Source of the DNA: Sphingobacterium athyrii
GTDB lineage: Bacteria; Bacteroidota; Bacteroidia; Sphingobacteriales; Sphingobacteriaceae
Reading direction: 5' to 3'
NCBI RefSeq assembly: GCF_003071065.1
Contig: NZ_QCXX01000004.1
Location: 310,614 to 374,613 of the forward strand
Length of the DNA: 64,000 nucleotides
In this document: piece after piece, positions 9,876-17,328 of the stretch
Layout of the letters: each line of letters opens with the position of its first letter
Numbering within the stretch: the first letter of the stretch is position 1
The notes under the pieces: model-generated
Told to the model about the DNA's origin: nothing
What the model saw: the letters and a program-made list of their open reading frames with translations, nothing else
Databases searched by the model: none
Made by a program: the position numbers and the translations under genes

Positions 9876-9997
9876 TATTGGGTTTGTCATTGCGCTTGCC
9901 TTATGGGTAATGACGTTAATGTGTGGTTTTTTGTATCGGAGACATGTAACTTGTATGCCAAGTTGAAATTGTCTTCGTTTGTTTAAAGGGAAAAAAA

Positions 9998-10345
9998 ATG
10001 AAAGCAGCAGAAGTAAACAAGAAATGGAGCACGCTACAGAGTGAAATCGCGTCTCTATTTGATATGGAAAAACCTGACATCAAGGTATGTTTATTCCTTA
10101 TCGGTGTACAGGAATTGGGAAAAGGCCCGCAGAGTTTCTCGAAACGGCAGAAAGAGGAACTGATGCATATTGCCACATGCCGTCTGTTCAGTTCGATGGG
10201 GTTTTATAATCTCAAAGGATTGGATGAAGAAGGATGGCCGCATTGGGAACTGGTAAAACCTATTCCCAACTATACATTATTGGAGCAAGAACTTATCATG
10301 AAGTCCTTGATTATTGATTATTTTGAAGAATTAAACGTCATCTAA
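9998..10345 (+). CDS. Conserved-looking small protein of unknown function
   Basis: 115 aa, not recognised. It is soluble and mostly helical in appearance, with no signal peptide or membrane segment and a Trp/Gly/Pro-containing middle (LDEEGWPHWELVKPIP). The start is preceded by a purine/A-rich stretch (AAAGGGAAAAAAA), good for this phylum. The stop is 3 bp before the cyclophilin start, so the two genes are an operon. Coding character is supported by that tight coupling and by the absence of another frame. No function can be assigned. Confidence 0.75.
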   Translation: MKAAEVNKKWSTLQSEIASLFDMEKPDIKVCLFLIGVQELGKGPQSFSKRQKEELMHIATCRLFSSMGFYNLKGLDEEGWPHWELVKPIPNYTLLEQELIMKSLIIDYFEELNVI

Positions 10346-10348
10346 AGC

Positions 10349-11107
10349 ATGAGATTTTTAAAAGTTTGTTTAGTAGCACTATTTTGCTTTTTACAGGTTA
10401 TGGCGTTTGCCGCTAAACCTGAGTATAAATATGTCCAGATTATTACGGATAAGGGAACCTGCGTATTGCGATTGTATAATGAAACGCCTCGACATCGGGA
10501 CAACTTTGTGAAATTGGCAAAAAGTAAATATTATGATAGCACATTGTTCCATCGGGTTATTCAGAACTTTATGATCCAAGGGGGCGATCCGGATTCAAGA
10601 AATGCAGTCGGTGGTGCTCAGTTAGGAAATGGAGGACCTGGTTATACGATTCCTGCAGAAATCCAAGATGGATTATTCCATAAAAAAGGTGCTATCGGTG
10701 CTGCCCGGGACAATAACCCAGCAAAAGCGTCTTCTGGGTCTCAATTTTATCTTGTTCAGGGCAAGGTGTTCACTCCCGAGGATCTTGACCGCCTGGAGCA
10801 GACGCGGATGAACGGAAAGAAGTTTTCTGAAACACAGCGTCAGGCTTATACAACAATCGGCGGTGCTCCGCATCTGGACTGGAATTATACCGTATTCGGT
10901 GAATTAGTGAATGGAATAGAAGTGATCGACAAGATTGCGGAAGTAAAAACAGACAAGCATGACCGGCCGGAGGTGGATCAGAAGATGACCATGCATCTGT
11001 TGACCAGACGAGAGGCACTTAATCTGGAACGTGAACTGAAAGGTCTAAAACCACAGACTGGATTCTTTACAAAGATTGGTGACCTATTCTCTTCCAAAGA
11101 TTATTAA
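10349..11107 (+). CDS. Secreted peptidyl-prolyl isomerase, cyclophilin type
   Basis: Catalyses proline cis-trans isomerisation during folding in the periplasm. 252 aa: signal peptide (residues 1-21, cleavage near AFAAKPE), then a cyclophilin domain with LFHRVIQNFMIQGGDP (catalytic Arg in FHRV), SSGSQFYLV and LDWNYTVFGELVNG. An insertion (about 135-165) between FYLVQGK and the LDWNYTVFG strand, and a C-terminal tail of about 40 residues, are typical of Bacteroidota cyclophilins. Downstream partner of the small unknown gene. No terminator hairpin with a T-run follows; a T-less hairpin lies at 11200-11216. Confidence 0.93.
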   Translation: MRFLKVCLVALFCFLQVMAFAAKPEYKYVQIITDKGTCVLRLYNETPRHRDNFVKLAKSKYYDSTLFHRVIQNFMIQGGDPDSRNAVGGAQLGNGGPGYTIPAEIQDGLFHKKGAIGAARDNNPAKASSGSQFYLVQGKVFTPEDLDRLEQTRMNGKKFSETQRQAYTTIGGAPHLDWNYTVFGELVNGIEVIDKIAEVKTDKHDRPEVDQKMTMHLLTRREALNLERELKGLKPQTGFFTKIGDLFSSKDY

Positions 11108-11239
11108 ATTGTCGTTGATTGAATTATGTACTGCGAAAGAACGCACTGAGTTTTTCCGGGTGTTATCGGATCACAACAATTAAAATATTGCGCTGTATTG
11201 TAAGTCTCAGACTTACAGATGTAAAGTTTTAACTATAAT

Positions 11240-11260
11240 ATCTCAATACTCATATCTAAA
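11240..11260 (+). repeat. Short heptamer array before exonuclease III (3 units)
   Basis: Units ATCTCAA, TACTCAT and ATCTAAA follow each other in exact 7-bp register and end 2 bp before the start codon. Same heptamer family and same orientation as the right-hand array of the four-helix-bundle element (59482-59523). See the findings. Confidence 0.6.
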
Positions 11261-11262
11261 CA

Positions 11263-12030
11263 ATGAAAATAGTAACCTATAATGTGAACGGTTTGCGAGC
11301 TGCTTTAAAGAAGGATTGGTTAGGCTGGCTGAAAAATGTGGATGCAGATGTCATATGTCTTCAAGAGATTAAAGCTACTCCGGACCAGATTCCAGAAATT
11401 GCGCTACTGGAGGAGATGGGGTATGAACATTACTGGTATCCGGCTCAAAAGAAGGGATATAGCGGTGTTGCTCTCTTTACCAAAATTTCTCCAACGCATG
11501 TTGAATATGGCTGCGGTCATGAAGACTATGATTTTGAGGGACGTATTATTCGTGCTGATTTTGATAAAGTTTCGGTGATGAGTACTTATTTTCCATCTGG
11601 AACAACAGGAGATGTAAGACAGGATTTTAAATATCGTTTTTTGGACGATTTTCAGCTGTATAGTGACAAGCTGTTGTTAGAGCGGCCAAATTTGGTTGTA
11701 TGCGGAGATTATAACATCTGTCATCGTGCTATTGACATTCATAATCCGAAATCAAATGCAAACTCCTCCGGATTTTTGCCTGAGGAACGCGAATGGATGG
11801 AAAATTTCATTAATTCAGGATATATCGACTCTTTTCGTCATTTGAATGCGGAGCCGCATAACTATACCTGGTGGAGTTACCGTGCGGGTGCGCGTGCACG
11901 AAATCTGGGTTGGCGCATTGATTATAATATGGTCTCAAAACCATTGGGAGCGCAAATCAAAGCTTCGCAAATTTTGGCGAATGCGGTCCATTCGGATCAC
12001 TGTCCGGTTTTGTTGGAATTGGACGTTTAA
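11263..12030 (+). CDS. xth: Exodeoxyribonuclease III / AP endonuclease
   Basis: Cuts DNA 5' of abasic sites and degrades 3' ends in base-excision repair. 255 aa, full length. Metal and catalytic motifs: Asn7 in YNVNG, Glu35 in CLQEIKA, the GDYNICH stretch (Asp and Asn), and the C-terminal SDHCPV with Asp245-His246. The YFPSG motif is also present. Its start codon directly follows a short heptamer array (11240-11260), so the leader is unusual. A strong hairpin terminator shared with the convergent mrp gene lies at 12045-12088. Confidence 0.96.
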   Translation: MKIVTYNVNGLRAALKKDWLGWLKNVDADVICLQEIKATPDQIPEIALLEEMGYEHYWYPAQKKGYSGVALFTKISPTHVEYGCGHEDYDFEGRIIRADFDKVSVMSTYFPSGTTGDVRQDFKYRFLDDFQLYSDKLLLERPNLVVCGDYNICHRAIDIHNPKSNANSSGFLPEEREWMENFINSGYIDSFRHLNAEPHNYTWWSYRAGARARNLGWRIDYNMVSKPLGAQIKASQILANAVHSDHCPVLLELDV

Positions 12031-12044
12031 CTAAGAACTATTAC

Positions 12045-12088
12045 TCAATAAGAAAGACTTTCAGTTAACTGAAAGCCTTTCTTATTGA
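12045..12088. terminator. Bidirectional hairpin between xth and mrp
   Basis: TCAATAAGAAAG (12045-12056) pairs with CTTTCTTATTGA (12077-12088), and the inner CTTTCAG/CTGAAAG closes on a TTAA loop: 19 pairs with one A-C mismatch. It sits between two convergent genes. There is no long T-run on either side. Confidence 0.7.
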
Positions 12089-12173
12089 ATAAACTGTGGT
12101 AAATCACGTTTAAATAGAATCGTATGTGCATTAAGCAGCAACCATGTTGGGCAGCTGCTTCCAAATGTAGTGC

Positions 12174-13235
12174 TTAAACCTGACTCTGGATAATGGAAAG
12201 TTGTTGTGCAACTTTCTCTGCAATTGTTAAAAAGGATTTTGTCACGGGGTCTTCTTGATCTGTTGCAATCGGGAAACCGTTGTCGCCTGCGTCGGAAATG
12301 CCTTTAAGCAATGGTATCTCACCAAGGAAGGGAACCTTATATTCTTCGGCCAGGCGTTTTCCTCCGTCTTTACCAAAAATATAATATTTATTTTCCGGTA
12401 GTTCTGCAGGGGTAAAATATGCCATATTTTCCACAACTCCCAAGAGCGGAATATTGATACTGTCCATCAAGAACATTCCGATTCCTTTGACTGCATCGGC
12501 GAGTGCTACATGCTGTGGTGTCGTGACAATGACTGCTCCTGCAATTGGAAAGGTTTGTGATACCGTGATATGGATATCACCGGTCCCCGGAGGCATATCA
12601 ACCACAAGGTAATCCAACTCTCCCCAATTAGCATCGTTAAATAGCTGTTTGATGGCTGAAGTGGTCATTGGACCACGCCATGGGATAGGTTGGTTGGGAT
12701 CGGTAAAGAAACCGATGGAGAGTAATTTTAAACCAAACTTTTCAAGAGGTTCAATTTTAACCTGACCGTCAGGCATTTCAACAGAACCGGGTTTCGCACC
12801 CTCCAGTCCAAACATAATCGGAAGCGAAGGGCCGTAGATATCGGCGTCCAATAGACCCGTTTTTGCACCCTTGGCGTGAAGCGCCAAAGCTAGGTTGGCT
12901 GCAACTGTCGATTTCCCGACACCACCCTTGCCCGATGAGACCAGAATGATATTTTTAATCCCTGAAACCTGAGCTCCCTGTTTACCGATCACATTGGAAG
13001 TCATGTTTATCTGTACTTCAAGATTTTTATCAATAAAATGTGCTATAGCATTGCGGCAAGCATGCTCAATATGGTCTTTTAGTGGACAGGCGGGGGTAGT
13101 CAATATGACATCGAAGGCAATTTTTTGGTCTTCGATCTGAATATTTTGAATCATATTCAATGTTACAAGATCCTTTTTTAAATCAGGCTCTTCAACATAG
13201 GATAATGCATTTAATATTTGTTCTTTGGTAACCAT
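12174..13235 (-). CDS. Mrp/NBP35/ApbC-family P-loop ATPase (putative iron-sulfur carrier)
   Basis: 353 aa. N-terminal MIP18/DUF59 domain (1-80) containing TTPACPLKDHIE, then a deviant Walker A SGKGGVGKST (101-110), DADIYGPSLP and VDMPPGTGD. The family loads iron-sulfur clusters onto apo-proteins. The C-terminal CPxC pair that usually bridges the cluster between subunits is absent: where it is expected the protein reads ENMAYFTPAELPENKYY. I believe this substitution is common in Bacteroidota, but it means the carrier role should not be assumed. A -7 box (TAGTTTTG) lies about 28 bp upstream. Single gene, convergent with xth. Confidence 0.93.
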   Translation of the reverse strand: MVTKEQILNALSYVEEPDLKKDLVTLNMIQNIQIEDQKIAFDVILTTPACPLKDHIEHACRNAIAHFIDKNLEVQINMTSNVIGKQGAQVSGIKNIILVSSGKGGVGKSTVAANLALALHAKGAKTGLLDADIYGPSLPIMFGLEGAKPGSVEMPDGQVKIEPLEKFGLKLLSIGFFTDPNQPIPWRGPMTTSAIKQLFNDANWGELDYLVVDMPPGTGDIHITVSQTFPIAGAVIVTTPQHVALADAVKGIGMFLMDSINIPLLGVVENMAYFTPAELPENKYYIFGKDGGKRLAEEYKVPFLGEIPLLKGISDAGDNGFPIATDQEDPVTKSFLTIAEKVAQQLSIIQSQV

Positions 13236-13587
13236 CTATTATTCATTTGAAATCATGGAATACAAAACTACTCATTGCCGATCAATTTCATGTCATTTGT
13301 TTGTTTTTAATGGAGTTCAATTAGGTCCCTGTCCCTAATGAATGGCTCTGCCGCCTTAAAGAAAATTGAAGCGAAGTCACGTCGACCGGACAATGCGTTT
13401 CCATTTTGGCTTTGCTAGCAAGGTTTTCTTTATTTTAGGAATTGGACCGACAATTCAGCGCTCAGTTTGACTAGCTCTACTAAAGAGCCATACCCACGCG
13501 GGTTTCGGTGTAATTATAATTGTATATAAAAGCAAATTTATCTAAGTTTGACTATTGATATGCATGGATTTGCATGAAATTTTAATT
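13236..13587. other. Divergent promoter region between mrp and the transglycosylase gene
   Basis: About 350 bp with no protein-like frame. It holds a -7 box for mrp (minus strand TAGTTTTG, 13263-13270) and a full promoter for the transglycosylase (13520-13550). A short palindrome ACCCACGCGGGT lies near 13490-13503. The GC-richer middle (13330-13470) shows no recognisable structure. Confidence 0.5.
13520..13550 (+). promoter_or_regulatory. Bacteroidota-type promoter of the transglycosylase gene
   Basis: TTG at 13520-13522, 20 bp spacer, TAAGTTTG at 13543-13550 (consensus TAnnTTTG). The predicted transcript starts near 13556, which excludes the upstream TTG at 13555 as a start codon and favours 13588. 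Confidence 0.65.
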
Positions 13588-15792
13588 ATGTCCGATCGAT
13601 TTATAACATCTCTGAAGTCGCGCAAGTGGCGATGGCTTTATATTACTTTGGCTGTTTTCTTGATTTTGGTAATCGCGGTAGGTGTTTATGCTTACCAAAA
13701 GAGAGATGGGATGCTCATGGGGGCGATCAATAAAGCAAAAGCGAAACTGCAGGAAAAGTATGACATGGATTTGAAAATCCAGTATTATGCTTTTCAGGGG
13801 ATTAATGCGGTGCAGTTTAAAAATATACAGTTGCTGCCTAAAAATAGAGCACCTCTGGCGCAAATTAATGACCTGACCGTATCCGTTAAATTGTGGCCTC
13901 TTTTATTCGGTGATGTGAAGCTCGGTGAGGTTATTATGGATAATGCCACCGTATCATTGGTCAAGAAAGATTCGATCAGTAACTATGATTTTTTGTTTAA
14001 GAAACAAAAGAAGGATACCATTGAGAATGATAATCCAAAGCAGAATTTGGCCGCATTGGCGGATCGTCTGCTCAAAAATGTATTCTTTAAGATCCCGAAT
14101 GATCTCGATCTCAAAAATTTTGAGCTTTCCTACAAAGACGACAGTACCTCACAGCGTATTGTTATTCCTTCCGCCGTTATCGATGGTGGTGACATGGAAT
14201 CCAAATTCTTGTTGAACGATCATGAGGCAGCTTGGAACCTAACAGGGACGATAAATTCGGACAATCAGGAATGTGACCTACGTCTTTTTTCGGATAAGAA
14301 GGAAGTTAATCTTCCTTTATTACAGCGTAAATTTGGTTTGGCGGTTAGTTTTGATGAGATATCCTTTCGATTGGATAAAGCTAATCGACGAAATAAGGAA
14401 CTGTTGGAATTGCATGGACAATGGGGATTTAAAAACCTGAAAGTAAATCATTGGCGTATTTCCAGTAAAGACGTTATTTTTCCTGAAGCGATCATGCAGG
14501 GGGCGCTCAACATAGGAGCCTCTTCTATCGAGGTCAGTAAAGAAAGTACCGTACAGGTAAAAGATTTTGTTTTTTCTCCTTATTTAAAATATATACACAG
14601 GCCTGAAAAAGAAATTTTTCTAGCTATTCACACGGATAAAATCAAAGCGCAGGATTTTTTTGATGCCATGCCCGTTGGGTTATTTCCGGGGCTTGATGGA
14701 ATTCAGGTTGAGGGACATATTCAATATGATCTAAATTTTGCTTTGGAATTAAAAAGACCCGATAAACTTCTTTTTTCTTCCAAAATGGACGACCGCGATC
14801 TGCAGGTGGTGAAATGGGGTGAAGCTAATATTGGGATGCTAAATACCCCTTTTACCTATACGGCCTATGAAGATGGAAAACCCATGCGTGAGATTGTGGT
14901 CGGCCCGCAAAACCCAAATTTTACGCCATTGGATCAAATTTCCCGTTATATGCAGATCAGTCTGATCAATACCGAAGATCCATTTTTCTTTAAACATAAA
15001 GGATTTGAGGAGAAGGCTTTCAAACTCTCTATTGTCACAAATATTAAAGAGAAAGGTTTTAAACGTGGCGCAAGCACCATATCCATGCAATTGGTCAAGA
15101 ATGTGTTTCTAAACCGGAATAAGACCGTGGTTCGAAAGCTGGAGGAAATTTTGTTGGTTTGGCTGATGGAACGTTCGCAGCAGGTAAGTAAAAAACGGAT
15201 GTACGAGGTTTATCTCAACGTGATCGAGTGGGGGAATAACGTATATGGGATTACTGAAGCTGCTCGCTACTATTTTGGAAAAACACCGGCGCAACTCGGG
15301 CTTGGAGAAAGTATATTTTTGTCCAGTATCGTGCCACGTCCGAAGAAAGGGCTTAACTTCTTTGACTGGACAGGGCATCTGAAAGGAAATATGTTGCGTT
15401 ATTTTAACATTTATGGTCATATCATGACTAAGACTGGGCAGATAGGTGTTGATTCGACCACATCGGCCTATGGTTTCTATGAGGTCGTATTGCAGCCACA
15501 TCTGCGTGCTGCCAGACCTGCTGTTGTAGATTCGATAGATACATTGGATATGGGCGATGATCCGCTGCTGTTCGATGACCTGGGCAACGGGGCAGCAGTT
15601 GATAATCTGGAAGGCGTTTCCCTCCCTAAAACGATAAAAAAGATGTCTCATCCTGAAAAGCAGGACGAGGAAACAGCCGAGCCGGAAAAACATAAAAGAT
15701 CTATTTTTGATAAGATCCTGGGCCGAAACAAAGAGGAAAAGGAAAAAACGGAGACGGAGACCACCAAAGATCCTAAAAAAGAACAGAAGTAG
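13588..15792 (+). CDS. Membrane-anchored peptidoglycan glycosyltransferase (GT51) with AsmA-like N-terminal part
   Basis: Polymerises lipid II glycan strands. 734 aa from the ATG at 13588 (an ATG at 13564 is possible): one membrane helix (residues 14-37), a long periplasmic region (about 40-430) with AsmA/DUF748-like features (early LGEVIMDNATVSLVKKD), then the GT51 domain (about 440-610). GT51 motifs: ISLINTEDPFFFKHKGF with the catalytic Glu (about 463), GASTISMQLVKNVFL, YEVYLNVIEWGNNVYGI with the second Glu (about 546). No transpeptidase motifs (SxxK, KTG) occur, so it is monofunctional. The last about 60 residues are a Lys/Glu-rich tail. Very long compared with MtgA (about 240 aa). Promoter at 13520-13550. 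Confidence 0.9.
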   Translation: MSDRFITSLKSRKWRWLYITLAVFLILVIAVGVYAYQKRDGMLMGAINKAKAKLQEKYDMDLKIQYYAFQGINAVQFKNIQLLPKNRAPLAQINDLTVSVKLWPLLFGDVKLGEVIMDNATVSLVKKDSISNYDFLFKKQKKDTIENDNPKQNLAALADRLLKNVFFKIPNDLDLKNFELSYKDDSTSQRIVIPSAVIDGGDMESKFLLNDHEAAWNLTGTINSDNQECDLRLFSDKKEVNLPLLQRKFGLAVSFDEISFRLDKANRRNKELLELHGQWGFKNLKVNHWRISSKDVIFPEAIMQGALNIGASSIEVSKESTVQVKDFVFSPYLKYIHRPEKEIFLAIHTDKIKAQDFFDAMPVGLFPGLDGIQVEGHIQYDLNFALELKRPDKLLFSSKMDDRDLQVVKWGEANIGMLNTPFTYTAYEDGKPMREIVVGPQNPNFTPLDQISRYMQISLINTEDPFFFKHKGFEEKAFKLSIVTNIKEKGFKRGASTISMQLVKNVFLNRNKTVVRKLEEILLVWLMERSQQVSKKRMYEVYLNVIEWGNNVYGITEAARYYFGKTPAQLGLGESIFLSSIVPRPKKGLNFFDWTGHLKGNMLRYFNIYGHIMTKTGQIGVDSTTSAYGFYEVVLQPHLRAARPAVVDSIDTLDMGDDPLLFDDLGNGAAVDNLEGVSLPKTIKKMSHPEKQDEETAEPEKHKRSIFDKILGRNKEEKEKTETETTKDPKKEQK

Positions 15793-15943
15793 CTGACTGA
15801 AAAGTTTGTGGTTGGTTGCCTTACTCTTAAGAAAGCTTTTGATATATTGACATCAGGTGTGGACGCTAAAAATCAGCTGGTATAAAACTTCGGAAACTCC
15901 ATCTCGGAGATGGAAATATTATCGATAAAAATAATTTAGTGGA

Positions 15944-16483
15944 ATGAAAAAAATAGAAATTGACGGATTGCTTTTTGAACCGCTTTTTGAAGAAGAACAG
16001 ATTCAGAAAAGGGTTCGTTTGATGGGGATAGACATCAGTCTACGATATGAGCATAAGCAGCCTGTTTTTATAGGCGTTTTGAACGGTTGTTTTATGTTTA
16101 TGGCAGATCTGCTCAAACAGATAGAAGTTCCCTGTGAGATGTCTTTTATTAAATTAGCCTCCTATATCGGTACAGGCCAGTCTGAGTTGAATGAGCTATT
16201 GGGACTGGGTATTGATCTGGAAGGGCGTGATGTCATTATCGTGGAAGATATCGTCGACTCCGGACATTCGTTAAAGCATACGCTAGATGCTGTGAAGCGG
16301 TTAAATCCGGCCAGTGTCATTGCTTGTGCACTTTTGGTAAAGCCTGAAGCGTTACAATACCATTTTGAAGAACTGACCTACGTTGGTTTTGAGATTAGCA
16401 AAGAGTTTGTTGTTGGGTATGGGATGGATTTTAACGGTCTTTGCCGCAACTTACCAGATATCTATAAGAATGTTCCTGCTTAG
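15944..16483 (+). CDS. hpt: Hypoxanthine phosphoribosyltransferase
   Basis: Purine salvage: hypoxanthine or guanine plus PRPP to the nucleotide. 179 aa, typical length. The PRPP-binding loop is VIIVEDIVDSGHSL (about 98-111); GVLNGCFMFMADL and YVGFEISKEFVVGYGMDFNG are the other family signatures. Its TAG stop codon lies at the first bases of a degenerate heptamer array (16480-16535). Solo gene; upstream 150 bp carry only a short hairpin (CCATCT CGG AGATGG, about 15899-15913). Confidence 0.95.
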   Translation: MKKIEIDGLLFEPLFEEEQIQKRVRLMGIDISLRYEHKQPVFIGVLNGCFMFMADLLKQIEVPCEMSFIKLASYIGTGQSELNELLGLGIDLEGRDVIIVEDIVDSGHSLKHTLDAVKRLNPASVIACALLVKPEALQYHFEELTYVGFEISKEFVVGYGMDFNGLCRNLPDIYKNVPA

Positions 16484-16535
16484 ATTTTAGGATTAAGATA
16501 TTGTGATGAGAGATCTGAGTAAGGAGATTTTGATT
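16484..16535 (+). repeat. Degenerate heptamer array after hpt
   Basis: Reads as ATTTTAG, GATTAAG, ATATTGTG, ATGAGAG, ATCTGAG, TAAGGAG, ATTTTG, ATTTG: eight units close to ATTTGAG with single-base slips, beginning right after the hpt stop codon. Same orientation as the left array of the four-helix-bundle element (59071-59112), which likewise starts at a TAG stop codon. Confidence 0.55.
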
Positions 16536-16562
16536 TGCTAAGATCGACTTAGCTGTTGAAAT

Positions 16563-16632
16563 TAGATCAAGGAACGATAGCAGCATCCTTCCGCAAAGGT
16601 CGTTTGTCTTTTATCTTTTTTTCCTTGATCTA
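16563..16632. repeat. 12-bp perfect inverted repeat between hpt and tag
   Basis: TAGATCAAGGAA (16563-16574) and TTCCTTGATCTA (16621-16632) are exact inverted copies separated by 46 bp, with a T-rich stretch before the right arm. It could act as a terminator for the two convergent genes or form an RNA structure; no assignment is made. Confidence 0.5.
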
Positions 16633-16641
16633 TAATGCAGT

Positions 16642-17208
16642 TTAATATTTGAACGAACAGCTTTCAATATGGTCATTGACCATGCCTACCGCCTGCATAT
16701 AAGCATAGCAAATGGTGGAGCCAAAAAACTTGAAACCTCTTTTTTTCATGTCTTTTGCTATTTTATCGGAAATCACAGTCGTCGCCGGCACCTGTTGTAG
16801 ACTAGGCCAGTGATTGACTAGGGGTTGCTGTTCGGGTAAAAATGTGTATAGATAATTGTAAAAACTACCATATTCAATCTGGATTTTTTCGAACAGTTGC
16901 GCGTTGGTGATGGTCGACTCAATTTTATTGCGATGTTTAATAATACCGGAGTTTTTTAAGAGTGCCTCGACATGAGCTGCCGTAAAATCGGCGACTTTAT
17001 TGACATCAAAATTAGCAAAGGCTTCTTGATAAGCCGATCTCCGACGGAGGATCGTAATCCAGCTCAAACCGGCCTGTGCTGATTCGAGCACCAAAAATTC
17101 GAAAAGGGTTTTATCATCTTTTACCTGTCGCCCCCATTCTTTATCGTGATAGGCCACATATTGTTCGTCAGATCCGCACCATTGACAGCGTATTATTTCT
17201 TTTGGCAT
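16642..17208 (-). CDS. tag: DNA-3-methyladenine glycosylase I
   Basis: Removes 3-methyladenine from alkylated DNA. 188 aa, matching E. coli Tag (187). Zinc ligands are all present: Cys8 (RCQW), His21 (AYHDKEWG), His180 and Cys184 (NDHIESC). Other signatures: FEFLVLESAQAGLSWITILRR with the catalytic-site Glu, and FKFFGSTICYAYMQAVGMVNDH. Single gene convergent with hpt; divergent from the DUF4271 gene. Confidence 0.96.
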   Translation of the reverse strand: MPKEIIRCQWCGSDEQYVAYHDKEWGRQVKDDKTLFEFLVLESAQAGLSWITILRRRSAYQEAFANFDVNKVADFTAAHVEALLKNSGIIKHRNKIESTITNAQLFEKIQIEYGSFYNYLYTFLPEQQPLVNHWPSLQQVPATTVISDKIAKDMKKRGFKFFGSTICYAYMQAVGMVNDHIESCSFKY

Positions 17209-17249
17209 GTTCTATAAAGATTTTTTGAATGCAATATAACTTTTTATCC

Positions 17250-17257
17250 TAACTTTA
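17250..17257 (+). promoter_or_regulatory. Possible -7 box of the DUF4271-hemD unit
   Basis: TAACTTTA, one base off TAnnTTTG, with a TTG at 17225-17227 (22 bp spacer). Weak but the only candidate before the DUF4271 gene. Confidence 0.35.
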
Positions 17258-17328
17258 CGACCATAAAAGAGTTTCGAATCTAAGCGGTCCATGATTTCTG
17301 AATGGCCGATAAGGGACAATTTATTTTA

